Shown: piece after piece, positions 22,943-33,572 of the stretch
How positions within the stretch are numbered: the stretch's first letter is position 1
Layout of the letters: the number at the start of each line of letters is the position of its first letter
From: Absidia repens
Lineage: Eukaryota > Mucoromycota > Mucoromycetes > Mucorales > Cunninghamellaceae
Length of the DNA stretch: 64,000 nt
NCBI GenBank assembly: GCA_002105175.1
Contig: MCGE01000057.1
Location: forward strand, 1 to 64,000
Direction: 5' to 3'
The notes under the pieces: model-generated
What the model was told of the DNA's origin: nothing
What the model saw: the letters and a program-made list of their open reading frames with translations, nothing else
The model's database searches: none
Position numbers and translations under genes: made by a program

Positions 22943-25900
22943 TTACTGATAGTGAGCGTTTATTTTTAATCTTTTTCTAGGTAAATCACTACTAGGGGTG
23001 GGGGATAAATATGTATTCCTACTAGGAGAGGGGTGTTCCAAAAAGTCAAGCATGTCAGAGCCAATGGTACTCATGTTGTCAAATTCATCGTCGCTAATAT
23101 TGTAAGTATCGTTTTGATTCATAAAAGTCACTCCATCGTTTTCCGTATCACCATTGGCATGAGCATCAATATCATCACCGTCATCGTTATCGTCGTCCGA
23201 AGCTCCAAAATCACAGTTGTCGATTGACTTTTCATCCAGTAGTTGTTCACTTGTTGAAAAGTCCATTGGTTGATTCCCGTCCACCACCGTTGCAAATAAT
23301 TCATTCTATATATGCATAATGGGAGACTTATTAAATACGAGCTAGTTGTACAAACCAAAATCATATCTTACCTTTTTCTTTAAAACATCATCCAAGAGAC
23401 CTTCCTCAATTGTATCCTTGATGATAACCGTGTATATATATGTGTCCTTAGTTTGATTCATTCGATGAATTCTAGCAATCGCTTGTTCTATAAATCATAA
23501 AAAAACATGGATTAATTCAATGATATCGATCTCAAAAGAATATTTTAAATGGTGATTAACTTACCCATCGTAGCTATGTGGTGGAAGCAAGCCAAAAAAA
23601 AAAAAAAAAGAAAAAAAAAAAAAAGAAAAAGGAAATTGAGTTTGCTCAAGTTTTTTCCATCGCTTTTTCTCTCCTTAAAATTACCTGGATTCCACCATCT
23701 GTCCAGAAGCACCATGTGATTCGCACATTGAAGATTGAGCCCCACCCCACCTGCCTTCAAAGACAGTAACAATACTTGACACATTGGACCAAAGTTGAAT
23801 TTCTCCAGACTGTTTTTGCGTTGGTAATTGGCCATGTCACCCATATCTAAGAGGGAGAAGCAATAATGTCAGCGCCCTTTGTCACCTTTTCCTTTTTAAA
23901 TATAAATGCCACTGTTTTCTTCCCTTCACTTACAATTTTCATGTTCAATATGGATATCCTTTAGTGCATCGGATACCATTGCCAACAGATCCACAAACTA
24001 TTGGCATTATAAATCAAAGTCAATGGATCAGAAGTTTACTACAGGCATTCCCTACCTTCCCCGCTCCCTCACTCCGTTCTCCTACTCATGTGCCATCCGT
24101 TTTTACCTGCGAAACTACCACAATTTTTTCATTTGGAGCCTTTTCGAGTTGTTCAGTTAAGAATTTCACAAGCCAGGAGACCTTTGTTGATCGGTTAATG
24201 AATGGTAGCTTTTCAAGTTCTTGCATGTTTGGTTGCGCTATTTGCGTTTCATCACATTGGTCGCTGTACATATACAAATATATAACACATCCAATCCACC
24301 CACCACCAAAAAGTTTGGTCAGATACAACAATCCAAAAAATACTGTCTGTTTTTTCTCATTTTCTTTCAACACTTACTAAAAATCTTTAATGATCCCACA
24401 TACTTGTCGGAGTTCGTTGTCAGCGTCCCTTCGGTCAGCACCTCGCCACTGAATGGTTGATTTTGAATTCAAAATGTTGACCACTTCTTCCGTTGATTGA
24501 TTTTGTGATGTTGGAATCAAGTCCGGGAATTTTTCAAGTAAAAGCAGATGGTGGCCACAAACTACATAATATATAATAAGACGAGTCAAAAATGGCAATC
24601 ATGTAATTTAATCGATCATCCACTTTTTTCTTTTTTTTTCTTTACCTTGTTTCAATCGTAAGTAGAGTAAAGATGATCCAAGTCCATCTTCTTGTAGTCC
24701 GGGTATATTGCGATCGTCTTTCAGCTGTTTGTACAAAATTGTTTCAAGGTAGTCATAGAGGGCACGTTCGGGTGGTGAAAATTCCAAAACAACACGGATT
24801 TCTTTCTTTGGTTTCAGGGCCAGAACATTTTGAAGTTGCTTCTTTTTCCGTCGGATCATATGTTTTCTCAGAAGACCAGTGATATATTCCACATTATGTC
24901 GTTTTGCCACGGGCAGGTCAACTCTGAGAAACTTGAAGATAGGATGGAGTTCGGATACATCGTTCTATTAATAAATTGTGATGGAGGTGGGTTCAAACGT
25001 TAGACATAAAGTATATGTTGGCTGAGTTGATGGATATATATGTTACCTGAAGAGGAGTACCAGTCAGACACCATCGGAATGTGGCACTCAATTTGATAAT
25101 AGCATCGGCCAATTTGGTTCGTTCGTTGCGCATCTTGTTGCATTCATCTATAAGAAAAGGAAAACAAAGAAGCCACCGCCAGTAGTATCACAAAATGTTT
25201 AGTTGGTATAATAATACACATAATACACATGGGATGGTATTCACATACCTAGTACAATACGATACCATTTAGTATCAAACAATGGAGCCGGTAAATTGTT
25301 TGATGTGTTTTCGCAAATATTCAGATCGAATTCGGTCCGTAAGTAGTGATGACCACCTTGAAGCATGGTTCTACACATAGAGAAAAAAATATATGCAACA
25401 ATGACAGACATTGATGATCAGTTTTGGACACCCCATACGTTCACTAAATTGCCTTACGTTCTAGTAGAAAGGTCGTCTCCTCTTGATATATAAAATACGG
25501 TAAACTGCCAAACATCGATTTTCGTTCGAATTTCTTCAGTCCATTGGTGACCAACCTGATCAAACGCAGAAAAAAAAAAAAAAAAAAAAAGGGAGGGAGG
25601 TCAAGAAATCAATAATGCTTGTCAAAAAGAGATAGTTTTCTAATATATTTTGAATTACCCCATGAGACGGTACCACAATCAACGTTCTTGCTTGTATGTC
25701 CAATTTGGGTTGTTGGCGGATGATCGTTGTAAGAATTTGCAGCGTCTATTAAAACATAGAAATATATTATTTGATTAATCATCAATGATATCATCGCTTG
25801 AGATTAATGTAGTTGTCAGATTGTATCACTTGTTACCTTTCCAAGACCCATCTAAATTCATTCAGAAGAAACAAAATGTCAGTTAGCTTCCAAGCAAAAT

Positions 25901-26556
25901 CCATGTTGACAATGCTCCCCCCTAACTTACTTCATCGGCCAATATTCCCCCTCTTGCTGTTTGTTCCATTTTGATAATACTTTGAATACCTTGTTCTTGA
26001 TGTGGTTGAAGTCGTATTTCATTACGGAGTTTTGCATGCACTAACAATGAACATGTTACGTCAAAAAGAGGAAGTCTAAGTACCACAGCCTAATTATCCC
26101 GTGTGTATGTATGTATATGTGTACGTGTTTGTCACATACCTGCATTCAAGTCAATATCAGGAATATCCGAGACATCATCAATAGTTGTAACAAGTATATG
26201 ATCTTGATCTATATTCGGAAAAGGGTATACAGAAAGGTGAGGAGGAGGAAGTTCACTTGATCACGTATTGATTTCTTGCTTTGTTTTGGTTTACCTCTTA
26301 GCCAAAAAGCACTTTCAATATGGTAATAGATGCCACCATTGTCAACATAAAAGTGATACATGGTTTTTGGTTTCCATTCATTTGGGTAAAGCGCGCAGAG
26401 TCGAGTGAGAACACATGCCAGATCTTCGTTTTCATGAATATGTAGCCAGTACCTAATACCCTGGACAGCCGATCGTGCAATCAATCGTACGACGTTGGTA
26501 TCCCCTCTTCTACAGTTTTTACAATTACTACGTCCACTGCTAATTGTTTCAGTCAT
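22943..26556 (-). CDS. SNF2-family ATPase (Rad5/Rad16/ULS1-like group), no RING seen
   Basis: Multi-exon gene starting [18 protein letters not shown] at 26556 and ending [12 protein letters not shown] at 22943. Helicase motifs in order: ARGGILADE joined across an intron to MGLGK (Walker A, near 25950 and 25845), then [11 protein letters not shown] and VGHQWTEEI. Next are [18 protein letters not shown] (motif II as DECN instead of DEAH/DEGH) and CLTGTPLQ, then [13 protein letters not shown] and [14 protein letters not shown]. The C-terminal lobe has [42 protein letters not shown] and [15 protein letters not shown]. The N-terminal CxxC pair and Trp/Tyr-rich stretch is unrecognised, and no RING finger is visible between the lobes. 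An acidic Asp-rich tail precedes the stop. It likely remodels chromatin or removes DNA-bound proteins in the nucleus; the subfamily is uncertain. Confidence 0.85.
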
Positions 26557-27040
26557 TTCGTATAAAAAATCAAATATCAGAGTGCAGCAGGTTGTATGGA
26601 ATAATTTGATTGGTAAATGATAGAAAAAAAAAGGAAAGGAAAAAGGAAAAAAAAGAGGGACAGAGACGGATTTTGAATAATTCAATCGCGTTCATGTTTA
26701 AACCCAGCTGTCAAGATAAAAAAAACACGGTTTTTATTCAACATAATGATAAAAGAAACAAAACAAAACAAAACAATCTATACAACAAAAATATAATAAT
26801 ATAAATACGAGGGCATCACCAGAGTAGTTTTCCATGAATTAAATGATAATTTGTTGCCAAGTCGATCATCAGAGCCACTTTGGAGGAAATTGTAATACAT
26901 CCGTTACAATCATTTTCTTCCAGAAAGTTGCCTACGCTTTACCAAGTTGGTCCCACATGAAAGAAATGCACCGAATTTGCTTTAGCATCGACTAGGATCG
27001 AGGAAACATTTATTGTTGTCTGTTACCAAAAGGATGGAAA
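26557..27040. other. Intergenic, no gene seen
   Basis: Upstream of the SNF2 gene and downstream of a dead kinase gene. The right part probably once held the kinase C-lobe, but no kinase motif beyond the activation segment can be read here. Confidence 0.5.
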
Positions 27041-28070
27041 TCGAGACAGTGAAAGCGGCGTGTCGGACACATGTTAATTCAGGGGCGGCAAAGTAAAGGG
27101 AGCCACAAAAGGTATTGAGCAAAGAATTGTAAGAATAAAAGTTGGAAAGACCAAAATCAGTAATATTGATGTCTCCGCCAGAAGTGATCAGGATATTTTC
27201 TATTTTGAGATCTGATGATAGTAAAATAAATGGAATATTAGAATTAGGACATCTTGATTGTCATTCAATGAATTCTTTTTGTACCTCTATGAGCGGTAGC
27301 ATTTCTGTGACAATAATCTATAAAGAGAAAGAGGAAAAAAAAAATAAGAAACAATTAGTATTGTAAGTGTATGAATTTTTTCTAAAGGGCGTTTACCTAA
27401 GGCACTGACAATCTGCCGTGCCAACTTGCGTGACTTTTTTTTTCCTTGAGTTTGCCATGTTCAACAATGTAGTCCAATAGATGGTCACTATCGATGTATT
27501 CCAGAAAGAGGTAATAACTACCGCCTTCACACCTTCATATCCACAAGCTGACAGATATTTGGGTAGTATAGTAGCCGCATGATGAGCATTTCCCGCCGGG
27601 CCCTCTGTTCCCTTTCATTTGAATCACCTTTTTTGATAGTTTTGGTTCCTGGTTTCACTGCCAACGTTGGAAGACTGACAAGCTTTTCTCTTGAAATAAC
27701 TTTTACCAAAATTCATAATAATAGTAAAAAAGCAATCAATGCGTTTATAAGTGGTATGATAGTAGCTTTTCTTTTCTGTTTCTGATCCTACCTTTTTGAG
27801 TATCAGTGTCGGTGTATCTTTAAGCCAGCTTGACTATCAAAAGAAAGCATTACCTGTCAGCGACTTTAGTGTTTTAATTTTTTTTTTAACTATTACCACA
27901 TACCATGACTCTTGATTAAGTGTCTTGTGAAGAATGAAGTAGTTATTTATGTAGTTGCGTTGATGTTGATGTTGTTGGTGCCGCTGCTGCTGGCTTTCTG
28001 AGTTTTTGGTGGGTTGTTTCACAGAATTAGTGGGTGAAGGAGTAAAAGCCATGTCTATTTTTAAAGACAT
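27041..28070 (-). pseudogene. KIN1/KIN2 (MARK-like) protein kinase pseudogene
   Basis: Minus-strand pieces match a Ser/Thr kinase of the KIN1/KIN2 group: VISREKLVSLPTLAVKPGTK, REMLIMRLLYYPNICQLVDM, GGSYYLFLEYIDSDHLLDYI, KSRKLARQIVSAL, CHRNATAHR joined to [20 protein letters not shown] and [12 protein letters not shown]. Lesions: the glycine-rich loop is unrecognisable near 27905; a TAA stop falls in the VKLA exon near 27823; the frame breaks near 27530 between LVDM and GGSYY; an A-run near 27434-27442 is one base short, breaking the frame before KSRKLARQ; and everything after the APE motif is lost. The N-terminus (MSLKIDMAFTPSPTNSV) is still readable. Catalytic Lys context, HRD Asp and DFG remain recognisable, so decay seems fairly recent. 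Confidence 0.8.
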
Positions 28071-28475
28071 CGTGTCAAAAAAAACAAAAAAAAACAAAAA
28101 CAAAACAAAAACAGAATGGGTATGTTTTGTAGAGAATAACGGAGAGTGATCAACGATAAAAAGAAAAAAAAGGTCGAAATCGTAAAAAAAAATATCACCG
28201 GAGCCTCAAAACAATACAATGCGACTTTGACAATCGAAACAGGATCTAGATCGTCAATATCCAGTTCAAACTGCTACATAAAAAAAAAAAAAATGCCGTT
28301 CAATCAAATATATTGCAAAAATATTTTTAGAATAAAGACAATGATACAATGATACAATGATGTTTTATTGAGAGATGAATATAAAATGAAGGCATGAATC
28401 TAAATGGGGTTAGGGAAATGTTGAAGTGATTAGAGAAACTAAAATGGAATTTCTAACTATGTATAATTGTACTCC
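28071..28475. other. Intergenic, no gene seen
   Basis: AT-rich, with A-runs near 28163-28170 and 28280-28292. It covers the old 5' flank of the kinase pseudogene and the 3' flank of the START gene. Confidence 0.5.
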
Positions 28476-31400
28476 TCAACAACGGCAAGACAATTTTCCA
28501 ATATAATAACTAATAACTACTAATATTAGTATAAGTGCAAGCTGAGGACCATTGAATGACAAATGATCATTAATGATGATAATGCTATGGTTTTGTTGTT
28601 GTACCTAGATTTCAGGGAAAAAAAAAAAAGAAATTTAGATCAAATAAAAATACGAAGGCTGTTTTGCTTTTTTTAGTTTTACCTTGATTGCTGAAGAATA
28701 TGAATCGGAAGAAACAGCTCTGTCAAGTCCTATGAATGGACAAAAGAATAAAAAAAAGGCATGTTAACATCCATTTCTTTAGTGCAATCCCAATTGCCTA
28801 GAGTTCATTTTTTTGTATTACCTTGTTTATGGTATCTATTAGTTTCTGCATAGGTATGTTTTGTTGACTTTTTGTTGTTGAGTGGAACCAATGGATGAGT
28901 CTGTGCAGTTGTTGTCAATAGGGCTTGATTCTCGCTGATATTTGTTCCAGGATCGATGGTGTCATTCGTTGCTGATGCTAGGTGTTTTTGTTGAGTTTCT
29001 TCTGGCGAACTTCCTTCTATCAATGGTGGAGATAAGGATTCGATGGTTGTATCGAGTGGTGAAGGAGAGAGATCAATTTTAATAATGGTGTTGTCAAGGG
29101 CATCGTTTTTGGTATAGATTCGAGCGCCGGTTTTGTCAGGTCGCACCACCACCAATATATCCTGCTGAGGTTGAGTAGTAATCTTGAATGACTTCTTGTA
29201 TATACTTGCATGAATTCGAATATCAGTACACCACGAATCCTCGGTATGAAGTTGTTGTTGTTGTTGCGGATGATGGTGTCGTTTTGAAGGAAAGTGCTTT
29301 GCAATATAGGTGAGTTTATATTGGTGGTTGTCATGGTCGTACACTTCGGACAGTATTTTTCCCGCAACACGTCGAATATATGGGGGACATCCCTTTGTTG
29401 TAATATATTGTTGAACACGGAGTACGTATAGTGGGATTTGTGCCGTCAGTAACTGAATAGCAGCCGAGGGAGAAGGTGTCATTCCTACTAGGTCCATGTG
29501 AGAGATAAAAGTGATGTTCACCCCAGTTCGTTTTCCTGTTTCATCCTTGAGCGCCTGAAAAGTCCAACCATAAATAAGCATCCGGCCACGAACGTAGTCA
29601 TCAGTCGCTGGAGTAAGCTTGTCGGATACGCTGGTCGACACTACATGAATTGTTTCAGATCTTGCGTCACTGTCGATATGTGTCAGAAGGGAGAAGTCAC
29701 GACCATTGATAGGAAAGATGCTTTTCATTTGCGTGTACACCAAATATTCCTTTTGAGAGAATCGCTCGATGATCTTTCCATGTTTGAAGTAATCATCCCC
29801 TATAAAAAAATAAAGTCAAATGGTCAGTCATAAGTCATACAGCATGCGGTAATAATAAAACGATATCTTACATTTCGACCGTGCACCAAAGCATTGCACC
29901 ACTGAGCATACTTGTTCGGCAGTCCAAGATCCTTCAAGCCATCCATCTCCACGAAGTATAGGAAGACCTCCGCAATGTGACGCTTTTGCATATGTTTTGA
30001 CACCCTCACATTCCCCGGTTTTCTTCCATTCTGTAATGTCGCTTGAGAGGAGTCGCTTGTAGCTGGTGACACTTTCTTTTCGAGAAGAGCGATGACGTGC
30101 CTCCGGATAGAGCTTTGAGCTTGCGGTGTCCGAGGATGTGTTGTCCAAAGTAGCAGGCGACTGTTGATCCAATTGATGTTCCGAATTCTCAATGGTGATG
30201 ATTGGTGCTTCCGTGTTTTCAGTAATTAAGGGAGGTATAATAATATCGTCAGCAAAGGTGATCCGTTTTGTCAATGAGGGTGACCGTGAAGTTGTTTGAG
30301 GAGCTTTTAGCGAAGAGTGCCTTGGTGGAGGATTTTTCAATATCGGTTTGTAATTACTAACAATAGACATAAATAAAACCAGTGAGACACGGTGAATGAT
30401 ATAAAGTAGAGAGTGAGAGAAATATTTGATGTACCTTGATAGCGGAGTAGTTGAGGCCTGTGAAGTCATAATTGACGGTCGTCGTCGAGTGTATTCAGAT
30501 AAAGGACTGAGAAGTTTGTTGACTGGCTTTTTCGATTGCTGTTGAGTACCAATATGCGAGACTTGGACTTTAGATTTCAGGTACTTGTCGATAGAGGCAA
30601 TCACCAATGGTTTTCTAGCCAATGACTTTTGGTAAATCCAGGTATCCAGCCCCGTAAGTATTCTTCAGTAATAAATGTAACATGAGTTGATGGGGAGTTG
30701 TTGGCAAAAGTCGTAATATCCAGCCGTGTAACTTTATACAAAAAGAGTTAGTCCATCATGCTAATCCACTTTGTGATACTCCTTCATGCATTTATATTTA
30801 TTACCTTGACTTGATTCCTTGTTCTTCCTGATACTTTAGCCACTTGATTTGTATCAATACTGGTGCATGCAAATATAATCACACCGTCATTGGAGCAATC
30901 GATTTTCTCTACCAATGTTAGATCATACGCCCTAAGAAAAGGAGAAACAAAAGCATTTAGTACTTGCAAACAAAGAGGCCTAGTCGTTTCAATTACCTTG
31001 ACGATCCATTTGATCTATAAGCTTCATAAATCACGGATGTTGTTTCATTTAAATTTTGCACTAGTTTTCCATCATCAAACCTAACAGTTAATATATATCA
31101 AAATAAACAGTCAGTTCACAGTAATGATTGATCTTGGGTCCTCCTCCTTTACTTACTGGTTGTCCACAGTTTTCGCATACCAATCACATAAAACACTGAT
31201 TGAGGAGTAAAGCCAGATATGACAGATTCACCTTTGAAGACAGCCAATTTGTCACCATTCACATGCTTTTCGAGCATATAGACGATAACACCACTTTTAT
31301 GTTTCAGCACCTTTTTCCAGTCAGTTTCGTGAGTGTATTGGCGCACGGAGTCAATTGCCGTGTCTGCTTGGTGAATATGATAACTTGACGAGTGAACTAA

Positions 31401-31694
31401 GGAAGTGGTCAAAATGGACGGAGGGTGTATAGTAGACGACAGTGAGTTTGATGTTGATGTCTGGAATGTCTTGCTGAGTGTTGTTGACCAGGTCGATGGC
31501 TGTTTCGTTATAGGTTCTTCATCGTCACTAAAAGGATAAGCGCCACGTGTAAGTTGAGGTAGTTGGTGGGAATCAAGGTCTGAATCAGCTTCAGTATAAC
31601 CACTATCTCTATCTTGCCCAAGTCGTGATATAATATTGGGTGAAGTGTTCGAGGACAGAAAACTAGTTTCCTGTCGTTTCGTCCCACGTATCAT
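28476..31694 (-). CDS. Tail-anchored protein with two START domains (frame problems in one exon)
   Basis: Starts MIRGTKRQETSFLSSNTS at 31694. Exons include 31694-31153, 31080-30997, 30931-30805, about 30739-30432, 30358-29872, 29802-28822, then two small ones ending at 28476. START domain 1 spans TDWKKVLKHKSGVIVYMLEK to SLARKPLVIASIDKYLK. START domain 2 spans SSDITEWKKTGECEGVKTYA through FKHGKIIERFSQKEYLVYTQ to LTAQIPLYVLRVQQYI. The last exon encodes a hydrophobic helix LALILILVVISYYIGKL near the C-terminus, which would anchor the protein in a membrane with its lipid-binding domains in the cytosol. START domains bind sterols or phospholipids. The exon near 30739-30600 shows conserved residues in three frames in turn, as if two single bases were missing. 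Confidence 0.75.
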
Positions 31695-31974
31695 AAACTC
31701 GATAGAATAAATTGAAGGAAGAAAAAAGGTGGGCGGGGTTTTCTATTTTTATTTTTTAATTTTTCCACAACCGCGATTTGGTGTAAAAAATCGGAAGTGA
31801 TTGGCTGAGAAAAATAGGCCTAAAAAAATGATCTACACAAAAAAAAAAAAAAAAAAAAACCACGATTGAAAATATAATTGGCGCAAATTTGTATTTAACA
31901 CGTCAAGTTTTCTTTTTTTATTACTCTTTCTTCTTCTCCTTTATTTTTAATCTTTTACACGTAACTTATTCAAT
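31695..31974. promoter_or_regulatory. Shared promoter region of divergent START and PMM genes
   Basis: 280 bp between two head-to-head start codons. It contains an A-run at about 31841-31859 and a pyrimidine tract leading to the PMM start codon (about 31911-31955). Confidence 0.5.
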
Positions 31975-33078
31975 ATGGTCGCCGTTATCCCCTTCAGCGA
32001 AAGAAAACAACCTGATACCCTTGTCCTCTTTGATGTTGATGGAACTTTGACTCCTGCACGCCAAGTAAGACTAATGACATTTATGTTCATCATCGTCATC
32101 ATCTTGACATTTGACTCGCTCATCATAATTTGATTAATATAATAGGGTGTTTCTGACGAAATGTTAAAGGTGTTATCAGAACTGCGAGAAAAAGTTGTGA
32201 TTGGCTTTGTCGGTGGATCCGATCTTGTCAAACAAGAAGAACAGCTTGGTAGCAATGGTATGTTCTGGCTATATCGTACCAGTAGGAACAAATATAATCT
32301 AAGTTGGATATACTGAATCGTCTTCGATATTATAGTGCTTGATATGTTTGATTATTGCTTCCCTGAAAATGGATTATCTGCCTATCGCCTTGGCCAACAA
32401 TTGGAATCACAGGTAAAATGGTAGACAAGAGTATAGTAGAGTTGGTAATGGGTTGAAGGATGTAATATTTTAGTGAAAAAGAATATTCACGTTCTTATGC
32501 TACTTTTATAGAGCTTCATTGGATGGATAGGAGATGAAGACTATACAAAATTGGTCGATTTTTGTTTACGTTACATTGCTGATATGAAATTGCCTAAAAA
32601 ACGGTAAGGAAATAATGGTGAAAAATAGATTAGTTGGTATTATTTACTGATTTGTGTGCGCGTGTGTGTGTTTTTTTTTCCAAGTGGTACTTTTATTGAA
32701 TTCCGTAATGGTATGATCAATGTGTCCCCCGTTGGCCGAAACTGCTCTCGTGAAGAACGCAACGAATTTGAAGAATTTGACTTGAAACACAAATTACGGG
32801 AAAAGTTTGTCAGTGCTTTGAAGAAGGAATTCTCTCATTTGTCGCTGACCTATTCTATCGGTGGACAGATCTCATTTGACGTATTTCCAACTGGTTGGGA
32901 TAAGACCTTTTGTTTGGGTCGGGTCAAGGATGAAGGTTTCAAGACAATTCATTTCTTTGGTGACAAGACATTTGAAGGTGGTAACGACTATGAAATTTAC
33001 AACCATCCTGATGTGAAGGGACATTCCGTGACCAGTCCTAATGATACAATTCAACTTCTCAAAGAGCTCTTCCCTTAG
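31975..33078 (+). CDS. SEC53: Phosphomannomutase (Sec53/PMM2 family)
   Basis: Exons 31975-32064, 32146-32257, 32336-32412, 32512-32603 and 32685-33078 join to 254 residues, the same length as yeast Sec53. The HAD-type catalytic motif [10 protein letters not shown] (nucleophile and acid/base aspartates) is near residue 20, [16 protein letters not shown] follows, and the C-terminal half has [35 protein letters not shown] and [17 protein letters not shown]. It converts mannose-6-phosphate to mannose-1-phosphate for GDP-mannose, needed for N-glycosylation, GPI anchors and wall mannans. Cytosolic. AATAAA at 33144-33149. Confidence 0.97.
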
Positions 33079-33572
33079 TTTAGTTTAGCATTTATCATTT
33101 TTATTTATTAGTCTTTTTATTTTATTACTTTTGTCTTATTTATAATAAAAGATGTCATATCATGTTTCAAAAATACACAAAACCTTATGGGTGAATAAAC
33201 AAAGGCAACTGAGGCTCTTTATTTAGATGTTGGGGTGATACAGTGGTTGACTTTATTATCGCAAGACACCTTTTTTTTTCACAACACGGGTGGTGATCAT
33301 TTGCTTGGAAGTCAGACAAATAAATTTTATCAGGTGCATATCACCAATATGTAGATGACACATGTATGTAATAGTGAACGTCTGGATCATCCATGCTGCA
33401 CCGAGATCCGATGCAACCTTGACATTATGATACAGTACGTAAAAAGTGTTTTGCATAAGCGGAATTTGAAAGTTTTCAGGTCAAATTCTCGATTTCCTTT
33501 TTGTTTACCTCCTTTTTTTAACTTCTTTTTTTTTTTTTTTTACCCCCCCCTTCCCCTTATACTCTTATCTTT
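33079..33572. promoter_or_regulatory. Intergenic; promoter of the 33573 gene
   Basis: 3' end of the PMM gene, about 300 bp without recognisable coding signal, then a T-rich tract (33513-33541) and a C-run just before the start codon at 33573. Confidence 0.45.

Noticed and set aside
29020..29418. Overlapping minus-strand frame in the START gene
   Set aside because: Shadow of the START exon in another frame; the START reading carries domain motifs across exons.
33256..33456. Minus-strand frame between PMM and the 33573 gene
   Set aside because: No motif, no promoter tract and no splice context; likely chance.
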